NCBI RefSeq assembly: GCF_011075055.1
Contig: NC_058139.1
Coordinates: 15,025,584 to 15,089,583 of the forward strand
DNA length: 64,000 nt
Origin: Mangifera indica
Taxonomy: Eukaryota > Streptophyta > Magnoliopsida > Sapindales > Anacardiaceae
Reading direction: 5' to 3'
The notes below the pieces were generated by a model that worked only from the letters and a program-made list of their open reading frames with translations, was not told the origin of the DNA and made no database searches. Shown piece by piece: positions 22,080-35,200 of this stretch (position 1 is its first letter; each line of letters opens with the position of its first letter). A program made the translations under genes and the position numbers.

Positions 22080-24350
22080 AAACTCCCTCTTGCATTAGAG
22101 TCATCTATTGTTATATCACATATACATCTTTTCAAGATGATGATACAACTTTTTTAGTATTATCACCTTAGTTAGTTGGTCAACAACATTCTCTATTGAC
22201 GGTGTCTTCTATGTTATTATCTCTCTAGTTCCAACGAATTCTCTCAAATTATGATATTTTCACTAAATATGTTTGGACTTTTGGTGCACTCTTGGTTTTT
22301 TTGCCTATGCAATGACACTAGTATTGTGATAAAACATGGTTATTAGATAAACCATATTTGAAACCACACCAAGTTTGGCTATGAACTTGTGCATCCATAC
22401 AACCTCTTTTGCTACTTCTAAAGTAGCAATATATTCAGCTTTTGTAGTGGAGTCAACTGTGGTTAATTATTTGGAACTCTTCCAACTAACCATACCCTAT
22501 TATATATAAAAATGAACTCTGATGTAGATTTTCTATCGTCAATGTCTAATTGGAAATCAGAGTTCAAGTATCCTTGAATGTTTAAGTTTGAACATCCATA
22601 ACTCATAACAAGATCTTTAAATCTTTTTAAGTACATTTATTTTACAGTTGACAAATGTTTTTCTCCTAGATTAGTTTTGATAAATGCTCGTAACACTTAC
22701 AGTGAATGTTATATCTTGTATTGTACATAGCATTGCATACATGAGTTCGTCCATAGCCAAAACATAAGGCACAATATGCATTTGTTGTCACTCTTCATTA
22801 GTTTTTAGACCCATATCTTTAGAAAGATAAAGACCATGAGTGAAGGGTAACATTCCTCTTTCTGAGTTTTCTATGTTAAACATTTTCAACAACTTTTCTT
22901 TATACAATTTATGGGATAATCCAATTATTCTTTTTGTTTATCTCTACAGATACGAATTCCAAGAATATAGGTCACATCTCTTATGTCTGTCATTGAAAAG
23001 GTTTTACATAACCAAATTTTAACCTCATTCATCATGCTAATATCATTACCCATCAGAACGATGTAATCTGTATATAATATGAGAAATGTAATAACATGAT
23101 CCTTAACTCATTTGTAGACATAAGGTTTCATTCAAATTCTTTGTGAAACCAAACGAGTTAATTATTTTGTTGAATCAAATGTTCTAACTTCTTGAAGATT
23201 ACTTTAATCCATAAATAAATTATACAACTTAGATACCTTATGTCTTTCAACAACAAATACAAAACCTTTTTTAGCATATTCCCCTTTACTCTTAAATGGA
23301 AATGGTTATCTTTCCTTAGAGACATGATTCACATGTAAGGTTTAGAACCCAATGAACTTATAAACCTATTTTCTCCAAGCTAAATCAATGTTTTTTCTCC
23401 GATGTGACCTTATCTATGATGCCATAAAACCTTGGGGTTTGTTTCTTTTTGAATTCTTTTATTAGTAACAGAATTTATTATATGATAATCATTTAGTTTC
23501 AATACATAATAACCATATATATTTGCATCTTTAACCACTAAAGCATTTTTAAAAAAAAAATATCAAACATTCATTTTCATTAAACTAGATATTATAACCA
23601 ACTTTACATAATGTATAAACAAAAATGATGTTTCTAGTCTTTGACGGTAGTCTGATGTGGAAAGTCTCCACGACCTTAACTATAACTTTTGCCCTATTCA
23701 TTATCTTCAAAATGATCTCACCCTTTAACAAAACAAAAATATTTTGGAGTGCTTATATAGAAATACATATATGAGATGTAGCTATTGAATCTATAATTAA
23801 GGAATAATTATCTAATCCAAACTTAATTTGAATTCAATAACTTTATAGTGGATTATACCTGTTTTGTTCTTTTTAAGGTTGTTTAGGTACAAAGGGCAGT
23901 TCCTCTTCTAATGTCCATCTTGTTGACAATGAAAACACTTTAGCCTTTACCTTTTCTGCCTTGGTGGCACCTTTCTTATAATTCCCTTTCTTAGGTCTAA
24001 CATTTGTACCCTTTTTCTATTTCTTTTTGGGCCTTTTGTTTACCCTATTAGTAGAAGCCATATAGACAACCATATGTCCTTTATTTTTTTCCCTTACTTG
24101 TAGAATTCTTGAAGTTAATAAAGTAACTTGAGAAGTGTTTTTCTATTTAGTTTAGATTGTAATTAGTTATAAACGATTTATAACTCAGTGGGAAGGACTG
24201 CAGAATCAAATTAACTTTGACATAGTTTCATAAAAAGTCATACATTCCTAAAACCTTGACCAGGATACCCATTTTAAAACATATTTAACATGAGCATGTA
24301 AAGTATCCATAAGATGTTTTAGGGTTTATATTTGCATTGGTGGTTCATCC
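22080..24350 (-). pseudogene. Ty1/copia body remnant (gag, zinc knuckle, RT, RNase H)
   Basis: Down the minus strand: a gag segment (about 24350-24100), then a zinc-knuckle region around 23930-23880 ending 'NCPLYLNNLKKNKT'-like. RT follows with 'LYTDYIVLMGND' (about 23085-23040), 'YILGIRICRD', and 'YVLAMDELMYAMLCTIQDI' (about 22770-22710). The RNase H end runs to the polypurine tract at 22081. Many stops and frame changes are present. Integrase is not recognisable between gag and RT. Confidence 0.8.
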
Positions 24351-25903
24351 AAATCTTCATGTGGAAAAAAACAAATATTATCCAACCTTTGTGAGGTGGC
24401 ACCTTGGTATCTATGCAGAGCAAGAACACATGAGACTATCTAGGAAAAAGGCTGGTACGCTTCTATGTTGGATGATAACATTCACAAGAGAGAGAAAATT
24501 CTGAGAAACCAACGGTTAGAGTTTCCTTAATCTGTATATGCATTATATGTTAAATTAATTCTGATGCGAATAAAACACACATATAAATATGAGTGCACAG
24601 GAGTCCTAATTTAATTAGGATTCCAACTTTACATATGCTAAAGTCATATGTATGGGTGGTACACAAGTGTGCCTCCTATGCATTTCCTCTAAACATTCAT
24701 GACTTGGACATTAAGTGTCTAACCGTGCCATACCATGCATGGCGAGCATCAACACCACTAAGTACACGTTGTTATGTACTTCAGTCAAAGCATGGTTTAA
24801 CTAAATCTTTCAACCCAGCAAGCAAACCCGATTCATTCGTGTCTTTCTCTTTTTCCCTAAACATTAGGATTGTCATTAAATAATCCTTACCTCTAGGTTT
24901 GTATCAACTTTTATATTCGTGTAACCTATAAACTCTCTATCTAATCAGTAGTATTTGAATTCAGATTAAATTTAGACACAGACTAAGATTGGCTTTTAGC
25001 AAAGTGTCATTACCACTTAGACGATAGAGTATTAGTAGACATCTCTTAAGCTTTTATAATATTACAGTTATGTTCAGTTCAATTATTTTGTCAACCAATT
25101 TCTCTCGAGATGAGACATAGAAATGTATTTATCCTAGTAGCTCTTTGGTATGAACTGATACACATTAATGACTAATATGAATTAAACTATAACCTCATCC
25201 TACTGTGGCTATAGATTTAAGCATTCATGAATATTATTTAATATTCTTATGTAAGATATCTTTTCTTATGCTCAAGAGTGATGAGAACTTTATTGATTAA
25301 CCATAGTCTCTATGTATCTCATGATTTAGTCATACACTACCTTTATGATACCTTAGTTACAATGGTATGTTGGATAATGTCAAACCATATTGATCCTTAC
25401 ACGAGATAGTCTTGCAACCTTAAGTTATAAGATCACATGCACTCATGGTGTTCAGAGGATTTATTTCATAGACATTGGAGCAATTATCCATACGGATATC
25501 CTTTAGTAGGGTTAGTTTAATAAACACGTCTATAACATATACTCATGTGTTGCACTAAGCTATGTATAAGCAGTTTTGACACGTAAGAACTATTGCCACC
25601 TTTCAATAAGGTCACTCAACACTATGATAATCTCATCATCATTACATGTAACCTTGTTCATTGTAATATTAGGATTATGAACGTTTTTAGAACGACCATT
25701 TAATGGCTCTAAAGGGTTCTCATGATTAGTTGTTTAATTCCCTCGTCACAGTTCTACCATTCTAAAGATATGTTATTTGCAAAATCATATAAAAGGACAC
25801 ACATATAAATTGAATAATAATTAATCCTTTATTTATTAATGAACATAAAAATTACAATTACAAATGCTAACTCATAAAATTACAAATGCACCTACCCTAA
25901 TAA
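24350..25903 (-). repeat. Ty1/copia LTR plus leader (minus strand)
   Basis: It aligns in reverse complement with the plus-strand LTRs at 45554-46192 and 53934-55450. Shared blocks include 'ggtaggtgca'/'ggtaaatgcc', 'ttcattaataaa', 'gtagaactgtga', 'gaggatttattt' and 'aaggatcaatatggtttgac'. The minus-strand polypurine sequence 'gcaaatgggaga' sits just outside 25903, so this is the 3' LTR of the element at 25904-28110. The inner end near 24350 is uncertain. Confidence 0.65.
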
Positions 25904-28110
25904 TCTCCCATTTGCATTATAGTTAATGAGTCATATATCTAATGTTTTATCTTGCTACATGTTTATCATGCTTTTGTTGCAATAGAGGCTTAGTCAATGG
26001 GTTAGCTAAATTGTTATCTATATCAATCTTCTGTATTTGTATATCACTACATTTAATAATCTCTCGAATTAGGTGATATTGTCTAAGTATTTGTTTAGAC
26101 CTCTGAAGAGACTACGACTCCTCTGCATGAGCAATTGCTTTATTATTGTCACAAGGGAGCTCAATTGGCTTGGTAATACTTGAAACCATTCCAAGTTTAG
26201 TAACAAGTTTTTTTATTCATATAACCTTTTTCATTGTTTCTAAACCATTATATTTTGCTTGAAGTTTTTCTAGCTAACTAGATTATTATTCAAACAAAAC
26301 ATAAACTTTGATTGGGATATAAAATCATCTTAATTAGTTTGGAAACTAGCGTCACTGTAGCCCCTAACGGTGATTTCAGTATCCCTTTCATAAACTAATA
26401 ATGCATCCTTAGTTTTTTTCAAGTACTTTAAGATGTTTTTAACAACCATATAGTGTTTTTCACCTAAATTAGATTGATATCTATTGCAAATGCTCAAGGC
26501 ATATGAGACATCAACTCTCATACATAACATGACATAGATGATAGATCATATAGTCGAGGCATATGAGATCTTACTCTTCTTATTTCTCTCAGATTGTGAA
26601 GATAGACACACCTTTTTTGAAAGATACACACCATGGGACATGGGCATAAATCTTTTTCTTGGATTCCTCTATAAAAAATCTCATCAACACCTTTTCTATA
26701 TGTGTGCTTTAATTTAGGCCTAACAATTTATGCTCTATATCTCAGTAAATTTTAATTACAAGAATATAGGTTATTTTAGCTAAGTCTTTTATAGAGAAGC
26801 ACTTGGATAACCTTACCTTTATTGATTACAACTATGGTATATCATTTCCAATAATCAAGATGTTATTGACATAAACTACTAAAAATTCAATCATGCTCCC
26901 ACTGACCTTTTTATACATACATGACTCATCTTCATTTTTTATGAAACCAAACTCACGTATAGCTTTATCAAAACAAATATTCCAGCTTTTAGAAGTCTGC
27001 TTTAGCTTATAAATAGACTTTTTGCAACTTATATATTTTATCTGCCTGTCACTGTCCCAGATAGACATTATCTACAAGGTTAACATTTAGAAATGTAACC
27101 TTGACATGCATCTGAAAGATTTCATAGTCATACTACATAATTATAGCTAGCATAATCCTAATAAATTTAAGCATAGCAATTGTCTCGTTCGGATGCATCC
27201 ACCAAATTCCATACTTAGTTTTGGTATCTAGAGTTTATTTCAGATTTCATAATGTCCAACCATTTTTTAAAATATAGGATAACATTATCATAAGTCTTTG
27301 GCTTGTCATTAGAGATAACCAACACAGTGTCATGTTGAGTCATAAGAAAAAAAAATATTTATGGCTTGTGATATACTCGTGTAGACCTATGTAGCTCTCG
27401 TATGCTCTAAGCTTATTCCTCTTGGGATGAAGGAACTTTCTCATCATGATCAACCATTTGTGATATCACATCATCCTGTCTAATATCTATGGCATCCTGT
27501 GGAATAGAAACTTTACCAAGTTTCATACTCCTCCTACTAGTTCTTTTGAGAATGAATTCTTTCTCAAGGAACACTTCGATGTGAACAATAAAGACTTTTT
27601 ACTTATTTGGGTGGTAGAAGCAGTAACTTTTAGTTACCTTCAAGTACCTTATAAAGATACAATTTTCAGAATTAGCTTTCAGCTTATTCAAAGTTAATTT
27701 CTTGATATAAGCTTCACAACCCCAAATCCTTAAGTAATCTAGATTGGGCTTTCGCCCAGTCTACAATTATATAGAGTTTTATTTACAGATTTAGATAGGA
27801 CACAGTTCAATGTATAGGCAATAGTCTTCAGGGCATAACCCTAGAAAGACATGGGTAAATCGGTGAAATTCATCATGAACATGATCATTTCTATCAAGGT
27901 TATATTCCTCCATTTAGATACAACATTATGTTGTGATGTACTAGGAGGAGTGAGTTGAAAAACTATCCCATGTTCCTTCAAGTATCCTTTGAATTATGCA
28001 TTTAGGTATTCACCTCTATGATCTCACCAAATGATTTAGTTGCATACTTTGATGATTTCACCTTGTCAAATTGACAAATAGAAAAGTTAGTTAACCTTTG
28101 AATAACTAAA
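25904..28110 (-). pseudogene. Ty1/copia pol remnant (integrase end, RT, RNase H)
   Basis: Minus-strand RT pieces are open at 27068-26832 (with 'KSIYKLKQTSKSWNICFDKAI' and a degraded catalytic box 'VVYVNNILIIGND', where YVDD is expected) and at 26530-26330 ('NILKYLKKTKDALLVY', 'GYSDASFQTN'). RNase H continues to about 25910. Upstream (27100-28110) only broken integrase/linker sequence can be suspected. The loss of the catalytic aspartates and the many stops mark it as dead. Confidence 0.8.
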
Positions 28111-28214
28111 TGAATAAACTATATCAATGAATGTTATGTTGTAATAGAAGTAATGATGGGCCCGTACAATCATTTGATGTTATTTGCATGGATGATTAAC
28201 TATAGCGCAAGTAA

Positions 28215-29090
28215 GACATTGTTGGGGTTAGTACTATAGAGCTTATCTTCATGATGATAAAAGTTCATTGATAAAAGTCATATTTGTAATCTACTATGAC
28301 ATTCTTTATCTATAAAGCTTATTAATATATACTCAGATAAATGTCCTAAGAATGTTGAATCATGATAAAGGGATTAGCGTTTAACATCTAATCATGAGAA
28401 CGCTATGTGTATATTAGGTGGCTATTCTTGAAACATCAATAACTCTGATATTAGCATAACCAAAGGTATTGGTAATAGTGATAGAGTTATCATAATATTG
28501 AATGACCTCATAAAAGATGATGACAGTTCTCATATGTTAAAGTTGTTTGTTAATAACTTAGTCCAACACATGGGGTACATTGTAAGATATGTTCACCAGA
28601 CTAACCTACAAGAGAATTGCATATAAATGGTTACTGTAGTGTCTATAGAATATATCCTTTTAGCGAAGAAAGGTATATGTAATTATTACACTTAAGATCA
28701 CTAGACTGCTTATGCAAGGATCAATATGGTTTAATACAAGTCCAACATATTTTGATTAGAGGATTATCAGAAAGGTGGTGATTGATCATATCAAGATATG
28801 TACGAAGACTATGGTAGATTAATAGAGGATTCGTACTCTTGAGCATGAGAGCTAATTCATCTACACCTTAACATCGAAGAGATATCATATGACGAAAAAC
28901 TCAAATTGTATAAGTAACCATATCATTGATAGATTAAGAAGTCATATGATGACACTCTATTAATTAGGTGGCTATGATGTCTTGGTAGTAGAGGTCACTC
29001 TTGATATGTGTTCAGACGAATGATGGGTCAAGAGTGTAACACGAATTCGATCACTATGACTTAGTAAAAAGTCTATTGGTCACACAAAAA
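28215..29090 (+). repeat. Copia LTR fragment, plus orientation
   Basis: It aligns with the plus-strand LTRs at 45554 and 53934: 'tgttcaccagactaacc', 'gtctatagaatatatcc' and 'aaggatcaatatggttt' correspond block by block. It is opposite in orientation to the copia body just before it, so it is a separate fragment or solo LTR. Ends were not fixed. Confidence 0.55.
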
Positions 29091-29099
29091 AAAGAGTTG

Positions 29100-30405
29100 A
29101 ATGAATAAGCATAACAAAATTATTGAACATGATCACTAAATTTAACAATCAAACTAAAATAAGAGAAGGAAAATATATATGTTTGGTTGCCTCCTAGTAA
29201 GTGTTTCTTTATTGTCATTTGTTTAACTATCTCTTTTTCATCCTTAAGGTTCCTTCAAAAGAAAGGTGGATTTATACTTAGGAAAGCTATTATCTCAACC
29301 TTGAAATTTAAAGGTAGATAGGTAAGTCGAGTTAGCACAATAGGCTGAATCAGAGGCTTTAAAGTAGCATGGCTCAACATGCCAAGACAATGTGCAAATT
29401 TGTTACGATATAAGAAAACCAATGATCCAAAAGGTGATGAAATTTGATTGAAGTGTCGTTATATTTCTTTTGGCAATGAAGGAAACTAGAAAAGACATGT
29501 TGGTTAACTTCATGTAGATGCGTGAGAGGGCTTACGTGTAGGGGCATAAAGTTAGGAGCACATGAGTGCAATGTCGGGTGCATTAGAAGGGCACACATTA
29601 CCTGCAAGCAGACATACTAGTAAGAACAAACAAGAAAGTTGTTAAAAGGATGAAACAAGTATAGGGATAGAATGACACTTAATGATGATAAACAAATGGC
29701 TAAGTGTGCGATAGGCTTGGTAAGAATAGTTTAACTAAATAGGAGACTCTGTGTAGAATTGTTTGCTACAATTGATTGGGGTTACCATATATATTAGTAT
29801 GCTTTGGAGAAAAACATGATAAAGTGTAAGGTTGGTTGGCTTAAGATAGTGGCTAATAAAAAAATTACAAGCAAAGTATGTGATCTGGTTAGCTAGGAGT
29901 GAATTGCTTAGTTGTATGGTTTGCATGTGAATAGTATTGCGGTTAAGTTGGCATTTCCAAGTTGGCTACTAAGCATGAAATCATATTCAAATGTGTCTTG
30001 ACAATTGTAGTAATCAAGATACAATTGTGCTAGAGCAAGTTATGAAAATAGGTGTGTTGGAGCAAGTTACGAGATTAATTGTTGGATTCAAATTTAAATA
30101 TAGTAATTAATCCATTTTAATTGCCTCCTGTATAAATATGGGCAATGAGTCATTATACTTGTATGAGATAGACTATAGAGAAAAAAGAGCAAGTAAAGTG
30201 AGAGCATACATGTAATGAGAGAGTAGGAGTTTACATGTATATTCTTTTTTGTATGATTGATATTAATCATTAAAAGGTTGGAATTTCTTTAAATTATGTG
30301 TTCTTCTCATTTTACTTGATAATTGAGAAAGCACACAAGCATTAGAATCACTAGGACAAATTTTTGTACTTTTGTTGTTTTAGTCATTGTGTGTTTAAGT
30401 ATTGT
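29100..30405. other. Intergenic; nothing recognised
   Basis: AT-rich sequence with short unconvincing ORFs on both strands. It is probably more retroelement debris, since both sides are retroelements, but no motif was seen. Confidence 0.35.
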
Positions 30406-30409
30406 TGAG

Positions 30410-31035
30410 CCAAGTTCAACACTTGGCCACATCACAAGCATAATTTCCATATCATTGGGGGGAATATAATGCTTTAACCAATGTCCATTTACCTTAAAAA
30501 TCCCTTTATTATCATGGAAGCCCTCGATAGTTCCATTGAGAATGCCTTGGTCACCATAAAGAGACTACTCTGTCTTGTTCTTAGCTTAATCGGAAAGAGT
30601 TGCAAGCTAGAATATCATGTCACGCCTTGTTCTTTATTTATAAATTTTAGTGTTCTCATAAGTTTCATTCCTTAGCTCATTTAACTGATTCAGTTGAAAT
30701 TTCCTTTGATCACCTACAACTTGCAGTTTTCAAAGTTCAAATATTTTGTAGTCTAATATGCCAATATGCCTTATGCTTTAATTCAACCGGAAGAGCACAA
30801 GTCTTTCCAAAGACCAACCTATATGTAGACATAATAATAGGAATTTTGTAAGTCCCAAATTGCATCATCCAATTTATGTGAATAATATTTCCTAGACAAA
30901 CTAACCATCTTCTCCAAATTCTTTTTAATTTCCTGTTAGACAATTCAAACTTGCCCACTTGTTTGGAGATGATAAAGGGTAGTAATTTTAAGGGTGATGC
31001 CATAACCTCAACCCACCTACTAACATTATCCACTG
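30410..31035 (-). pseudogene. Ty3/gypsy (Athila/Tat-like) integrase C-terminal remnant
   Basis: The minus-strand open stretch 31033-30737 has 'VSRWVEVMASPLKLLP', 'GKFELSNRKLKRI' and 'STYRLVFGKTCALPVELKH', the late integrase core and C-terminal motif of plant gypsy elements. The match continues through a frame break to 'FKVNGHWLKHY' near 30480. The catalytic triad region is missing. Confidence 0.85.
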
Positions 31036-31049
31036 TTATTTAGGGATTT

Positions 31050-32214
31050 TTAGGAAATTGATCCATGAGGGTGAATTGCGATGCAAATTGCAATCAATCA
31101 AGCAAACAAATGTGTTGGATTGATTCATACTTTAGATAAGATGGCCAACTTCTCCGTGTGGACCACCCCTAAAAGAAAATAATAATAATAATAATAATAT
31201 AAATGAGGTCATTTCATTTGTGCCTTTTAGTAGCAAAAGGCTTGTTCACTTTGGTCACAAATATTTCAAAGTGAGATCACCAGATGTGCTCCAACTTGGC
31301 TACACCAAAGGTGGACATTTTGAATTGGCTCAGATTTCACCTCACATAAAATTCTTATCTACCAATTATATATATGTTTTTCATCTATTTATTTATTCAA
31401 AATATAGTAGGTTTTAATTGAATTAATATTCATATTACCAATTGGATTGGCGGTCTTAGATGTTTAATTAATTTATAGCTGAAACTGCTAAGTCTCCCTG
31501 TTATGTGTATTATTAATTGTTAAGTATCTATAGACTAGGACCTGTCTGCCTGGGTCAGAATTAAAAGAGAAGACTGACATGGACTTCCTTCCAACTTTGC
31601 TTGCTTTTCTTTAATAATAATATAGGAAGGCAGCCAACCCATATGAATATTATACTTTATTTTGTTTAATTTCAGTCTTTTTTTTTTGGCAAAAGTCCAT
31701 TTTTATAACTAATTGCTATTCTCACAGACACATCTCAACGTGGTTTTTCTTGTCTATCTGTTTGTTCGTTAGCAACCCAACCGATTTCTGCACATTATTC
31801 CATTATCAATAATAATAATAATATTGGCAAGAATGTTCTTGTTGTTGATTAATATTTGATTGAGTTCTCAAGAAATATTAAGTAAAAGTTAATTCATGTC
31901 ATGACACTGCGGTTTTATGTGTTTAATTGAGATTCGATGAATGAAGAGGCAGGGCGTGAGCTGTCAAAATAATCAAAATACGAAATCAATATCAGATATT
32001 GGAAGAATAGAATATGCATAGCAACCAGCTCATGGTCATATGACAAACTGTCTTTCTCTACTTTATTTTGTAAAAATAGTGGGCCTGCTCTTTCTTTGCC
32101 TTTTTCTTTATCTTCACCTGTTCATCATTTCCTTTTCTTCAGCTTAAACACTGTAACTTCTTGTTTACTGCTTTTCATTCATTCAATCCCTTTTCTTCCC
32201 ACTACTGCTCATCC
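31050..32214. promoter_or_regulatory. Upstream region and 5' UTR of the repeat-protein gene
   Basis: AT-rich sequence with short AAT microsatellites (about 31180-31198 and 31806-31822). The last ~130 bp before the ATG is pyrimidine-rich (CTTTCTTTGCC, CTTCCC), typical of a plant 5' UTR. No convincing TATA box was picked out. No other gene was seen. Confidence 0.4.
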
Positions 32215-35200
32215 ATGGCCACCACTGCTCTTGATGCTCACACTGTTGCATCAGTATCAGTATCAGAATCTGAAGCAGATCATCACCAGGTACTATTTAT
32301 TTCTTTCACTTCCTTGTTACAGGATCTTACAAAACAAAACAAAGCAAAGCAAGGTTGATTAGTTGATTTGCTGCTTTATATCATAATATTCTAAACACTT
32401 GCTATGTTGTTTGCTTCCTTTCCCTCTTCAACTTAACTTTTATGTTCATCCTGTTTCTCCATGCACAAATTAAATATAATAAAAAAGAAGTTGGATTTAC
32501 GATTAGATGGATTTTTCTTTTCTTCAATAATATGTACGTGGAGATCATTTTATCATACTTGGACTTGCTGGACTTCTTGCCACACAGAACACAACTAACA
32601 TCCCCTGTTCTTGGGAGATTAACTCTGCTTCGGAGATGCAACTGCAACAGGCTTCTTGATTAGCCATAAATGATTCATAAGCATAACTTTTTATTTTTTT
32701 CAAATTTATGCTTGTTAATGGTGTATATTTTTCTTCCCTTTTATAGAGCCTAAGTTACCCTCGAAACATCTCTGTTCTTAGTACCTACTGTACATCACGA
32801 GAATTGAATTGTGTACCATAGTTCTCAGAAATGTAACATGATTTTGCATCTAATGAAGTGTCTAAAGATATAATTTCGATTTGTTGCAGCCAGAGGAGAA
32901 GAAGGTTAACGAAGAAATTCAAGCAACCGAAGAGGAAAACATTCTACCACCTAATGATGATGGAAAAAAGGATGAGAATGGAAAATCTGAAGAAGACAAG
33001 GATTTAGGTATCGAAAATCCTGTCACCAAAACACAAGAAACGCCACATGATAAAATAAATGAACATTCTGTAATTGCAGAGTTCGAAAAATTTGACAACA
33101 TAACTGCTTTAAATATTTCTGTGGATATTTCGTCTGGAGAAGCTGAACCATCTTCCACCATAGATGCCGCAAGTAAGACTCTTGAAACAGAAAGCGAGGC
33201 AAAACCAACAAGTGAAATTTTATCAGAGGAGAAAGCAGCCGTTGGATCATCTAAAGAAATAGCCAAGGAGAAACCAGAAAGTGAAGCTATCAAAGAAGTC
33301 GCAGAGGAGAGATCAGGAGTTGACATTGAAGTAGTTGAAGAAGCAGAAGAGGAGAAGCCAAAAGCTGAAAATGTGCTAGAGGTTACACCAGTAGATGCTC
33401 AAGTAGTTGAAACGACACAAGAGGAGAAACCATCAGATGATAATGTACAAGATGATAAACCAGCAGTTCAAAGTGTACAAAAAGAAAAACCAGTTGTTGA
33501 AGAGTTGCTAAAGGAGAGGCCATGGGTTGAAAATTTACAAGAACAGAGCCCAATCATTGAAGTTGTACAAGAGGAGAAACCAATAGTCGAAGAGGAAAAT
33601 CTAGCAGTTGAGAACAGAAAAGAGCAGAAACCAGCTGTTGAAGATTTCGAGGAGAAGAAGCTAGCAATCGAAGGCATTCAAGAGAAGAAACCAATAATCA
33701 AAGATGTGCAAGAGGAGAAACCAGCAGTTGAAGATGTGGCAGAGGAGAAGCCAAAAACTGAAGATGTACAAGAGGAGAAGCCAACAATTGAAAATGTACT
33801 AGAGGAGAAGCCAACAATTGAAAATGTACTAGAGGAGAAAACGGCAGTTGAAGATGTCAAAGAGGAGAAGCGAACAATTGAAAATGTACTAGAGGAGAAA
33901 CCGGCAGTTGAAGATGTACAAGAGGAGAAGCCAACAAATGAAAATGTACTAGAGGAGAAACCGGCAGTTGAAGATGTACAAGAGGAGAAGCCAGCAGCTG
34001 AAGATGCACAGGCGGAAAAACCAGCAGTTGAGATGTTACAGGCGGAGAAAATAGTAATTGAAGATATGCAGGACGAGAAACCAACAGTGAAGACGTGCAA
34101 GTGGAGAAGCCAGTTGATGATGTACGAGGGGAGAAGCCAGCAGTTGAAGATGTACAAGAGGAGAAACCAGTAGTTGAACATGTACAAGAGGATAAACCAA
34201 CAGTTGAAGATGTACAAGAGGAAAAGCCAGCTATGGAAAATCTACAAGAAGAGAAATCAGCAGTTGAAGATGTACAAAAGGAGAAATCAGCAATTGATGG
34301 TTTAAAAGAGGAGAAACCAACAGTTGAAGACATAAAAGAGGAGAAACCAGTAGTTGAACATGTACAAGAGGATAAACCAACAGTTGAAGATGTACAAGAG
34401 GAAAAGCCAGCTATGGAAAATCTACAAGAAGAGAAATCAGCAGTTGAAGATGTACAAAAGGAGAAATCAGCAATTGATGGTTTAAAAGAGGAGAAACCAA
34501 CAGTTGAAGACATAAAAGAGGAGAAACCAGCAGTTGAAGACTTAAAAGAAAAGAAACCAGCAGTTGAAGATGTACAAGATGAAAAACCAGCAGTTGAAGA
34601 TATAGAAGAGAAGAAACCAGCAGTTGAGGATGTACAAGATGAGAAACCAGAAGTTGAAGATACAAAAGACAAGAAACCAGCAGTTGAAGATATACAAGAT
34701 GAGAAACCGGCAGTTGAAGATTTACAAGAGGAAAAACCAGGAGTTGAATTTGTACAAGAGGAGAAACTAACAGTTGAAGATGTACGAGAGGAGAAACCAG
34801 CCGTTGAAAAAGTTGAAACTGAAATTCTGGATAAATCAGTAGTTGAAACTGTCCAACGAAAGCTTGAGGAGAAATCAGAAATTGATAATGTAATGTCCCT
34901 TTCATCAACTGAAGCAGTAGACGAAAAAGTGAATAAAAGCTTAAATGATGTCGCAGAAATTAAGAAAGATGAGAATGTCAAAACAGAAAAGAAGAATGAG
35001 AAAATTGAAGAACCAGTTGAAAGTGAAAGAATCAAAGATGGAGATGTGAATGGTTCCTATAGTGTTGTTGAAACAGCAGGAAAGGAAGAGCAGGTTTCTA
35101 GGAATATTGTGGAGGTGATAAAGGAAAAAGAGACAAACAATAACACAGAGGAGTCCAAGAAAGCCGATACAGAAGAAGGCATTGATGAGAAGTCTGATCC

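Noticed and set aside
33857..35035. Long antisense ORF (392 codons) and two other antisense ORFs (33678-34217, 34411-34908)
   Set aside because: They are mirror images of the KPAVEDVQEE coding repeat: the complement of GAA/GAG/GTT-rich codons lacks stops and gives Ser/Thr/Phe/Gly strings. They have no domain and no splice or start context.
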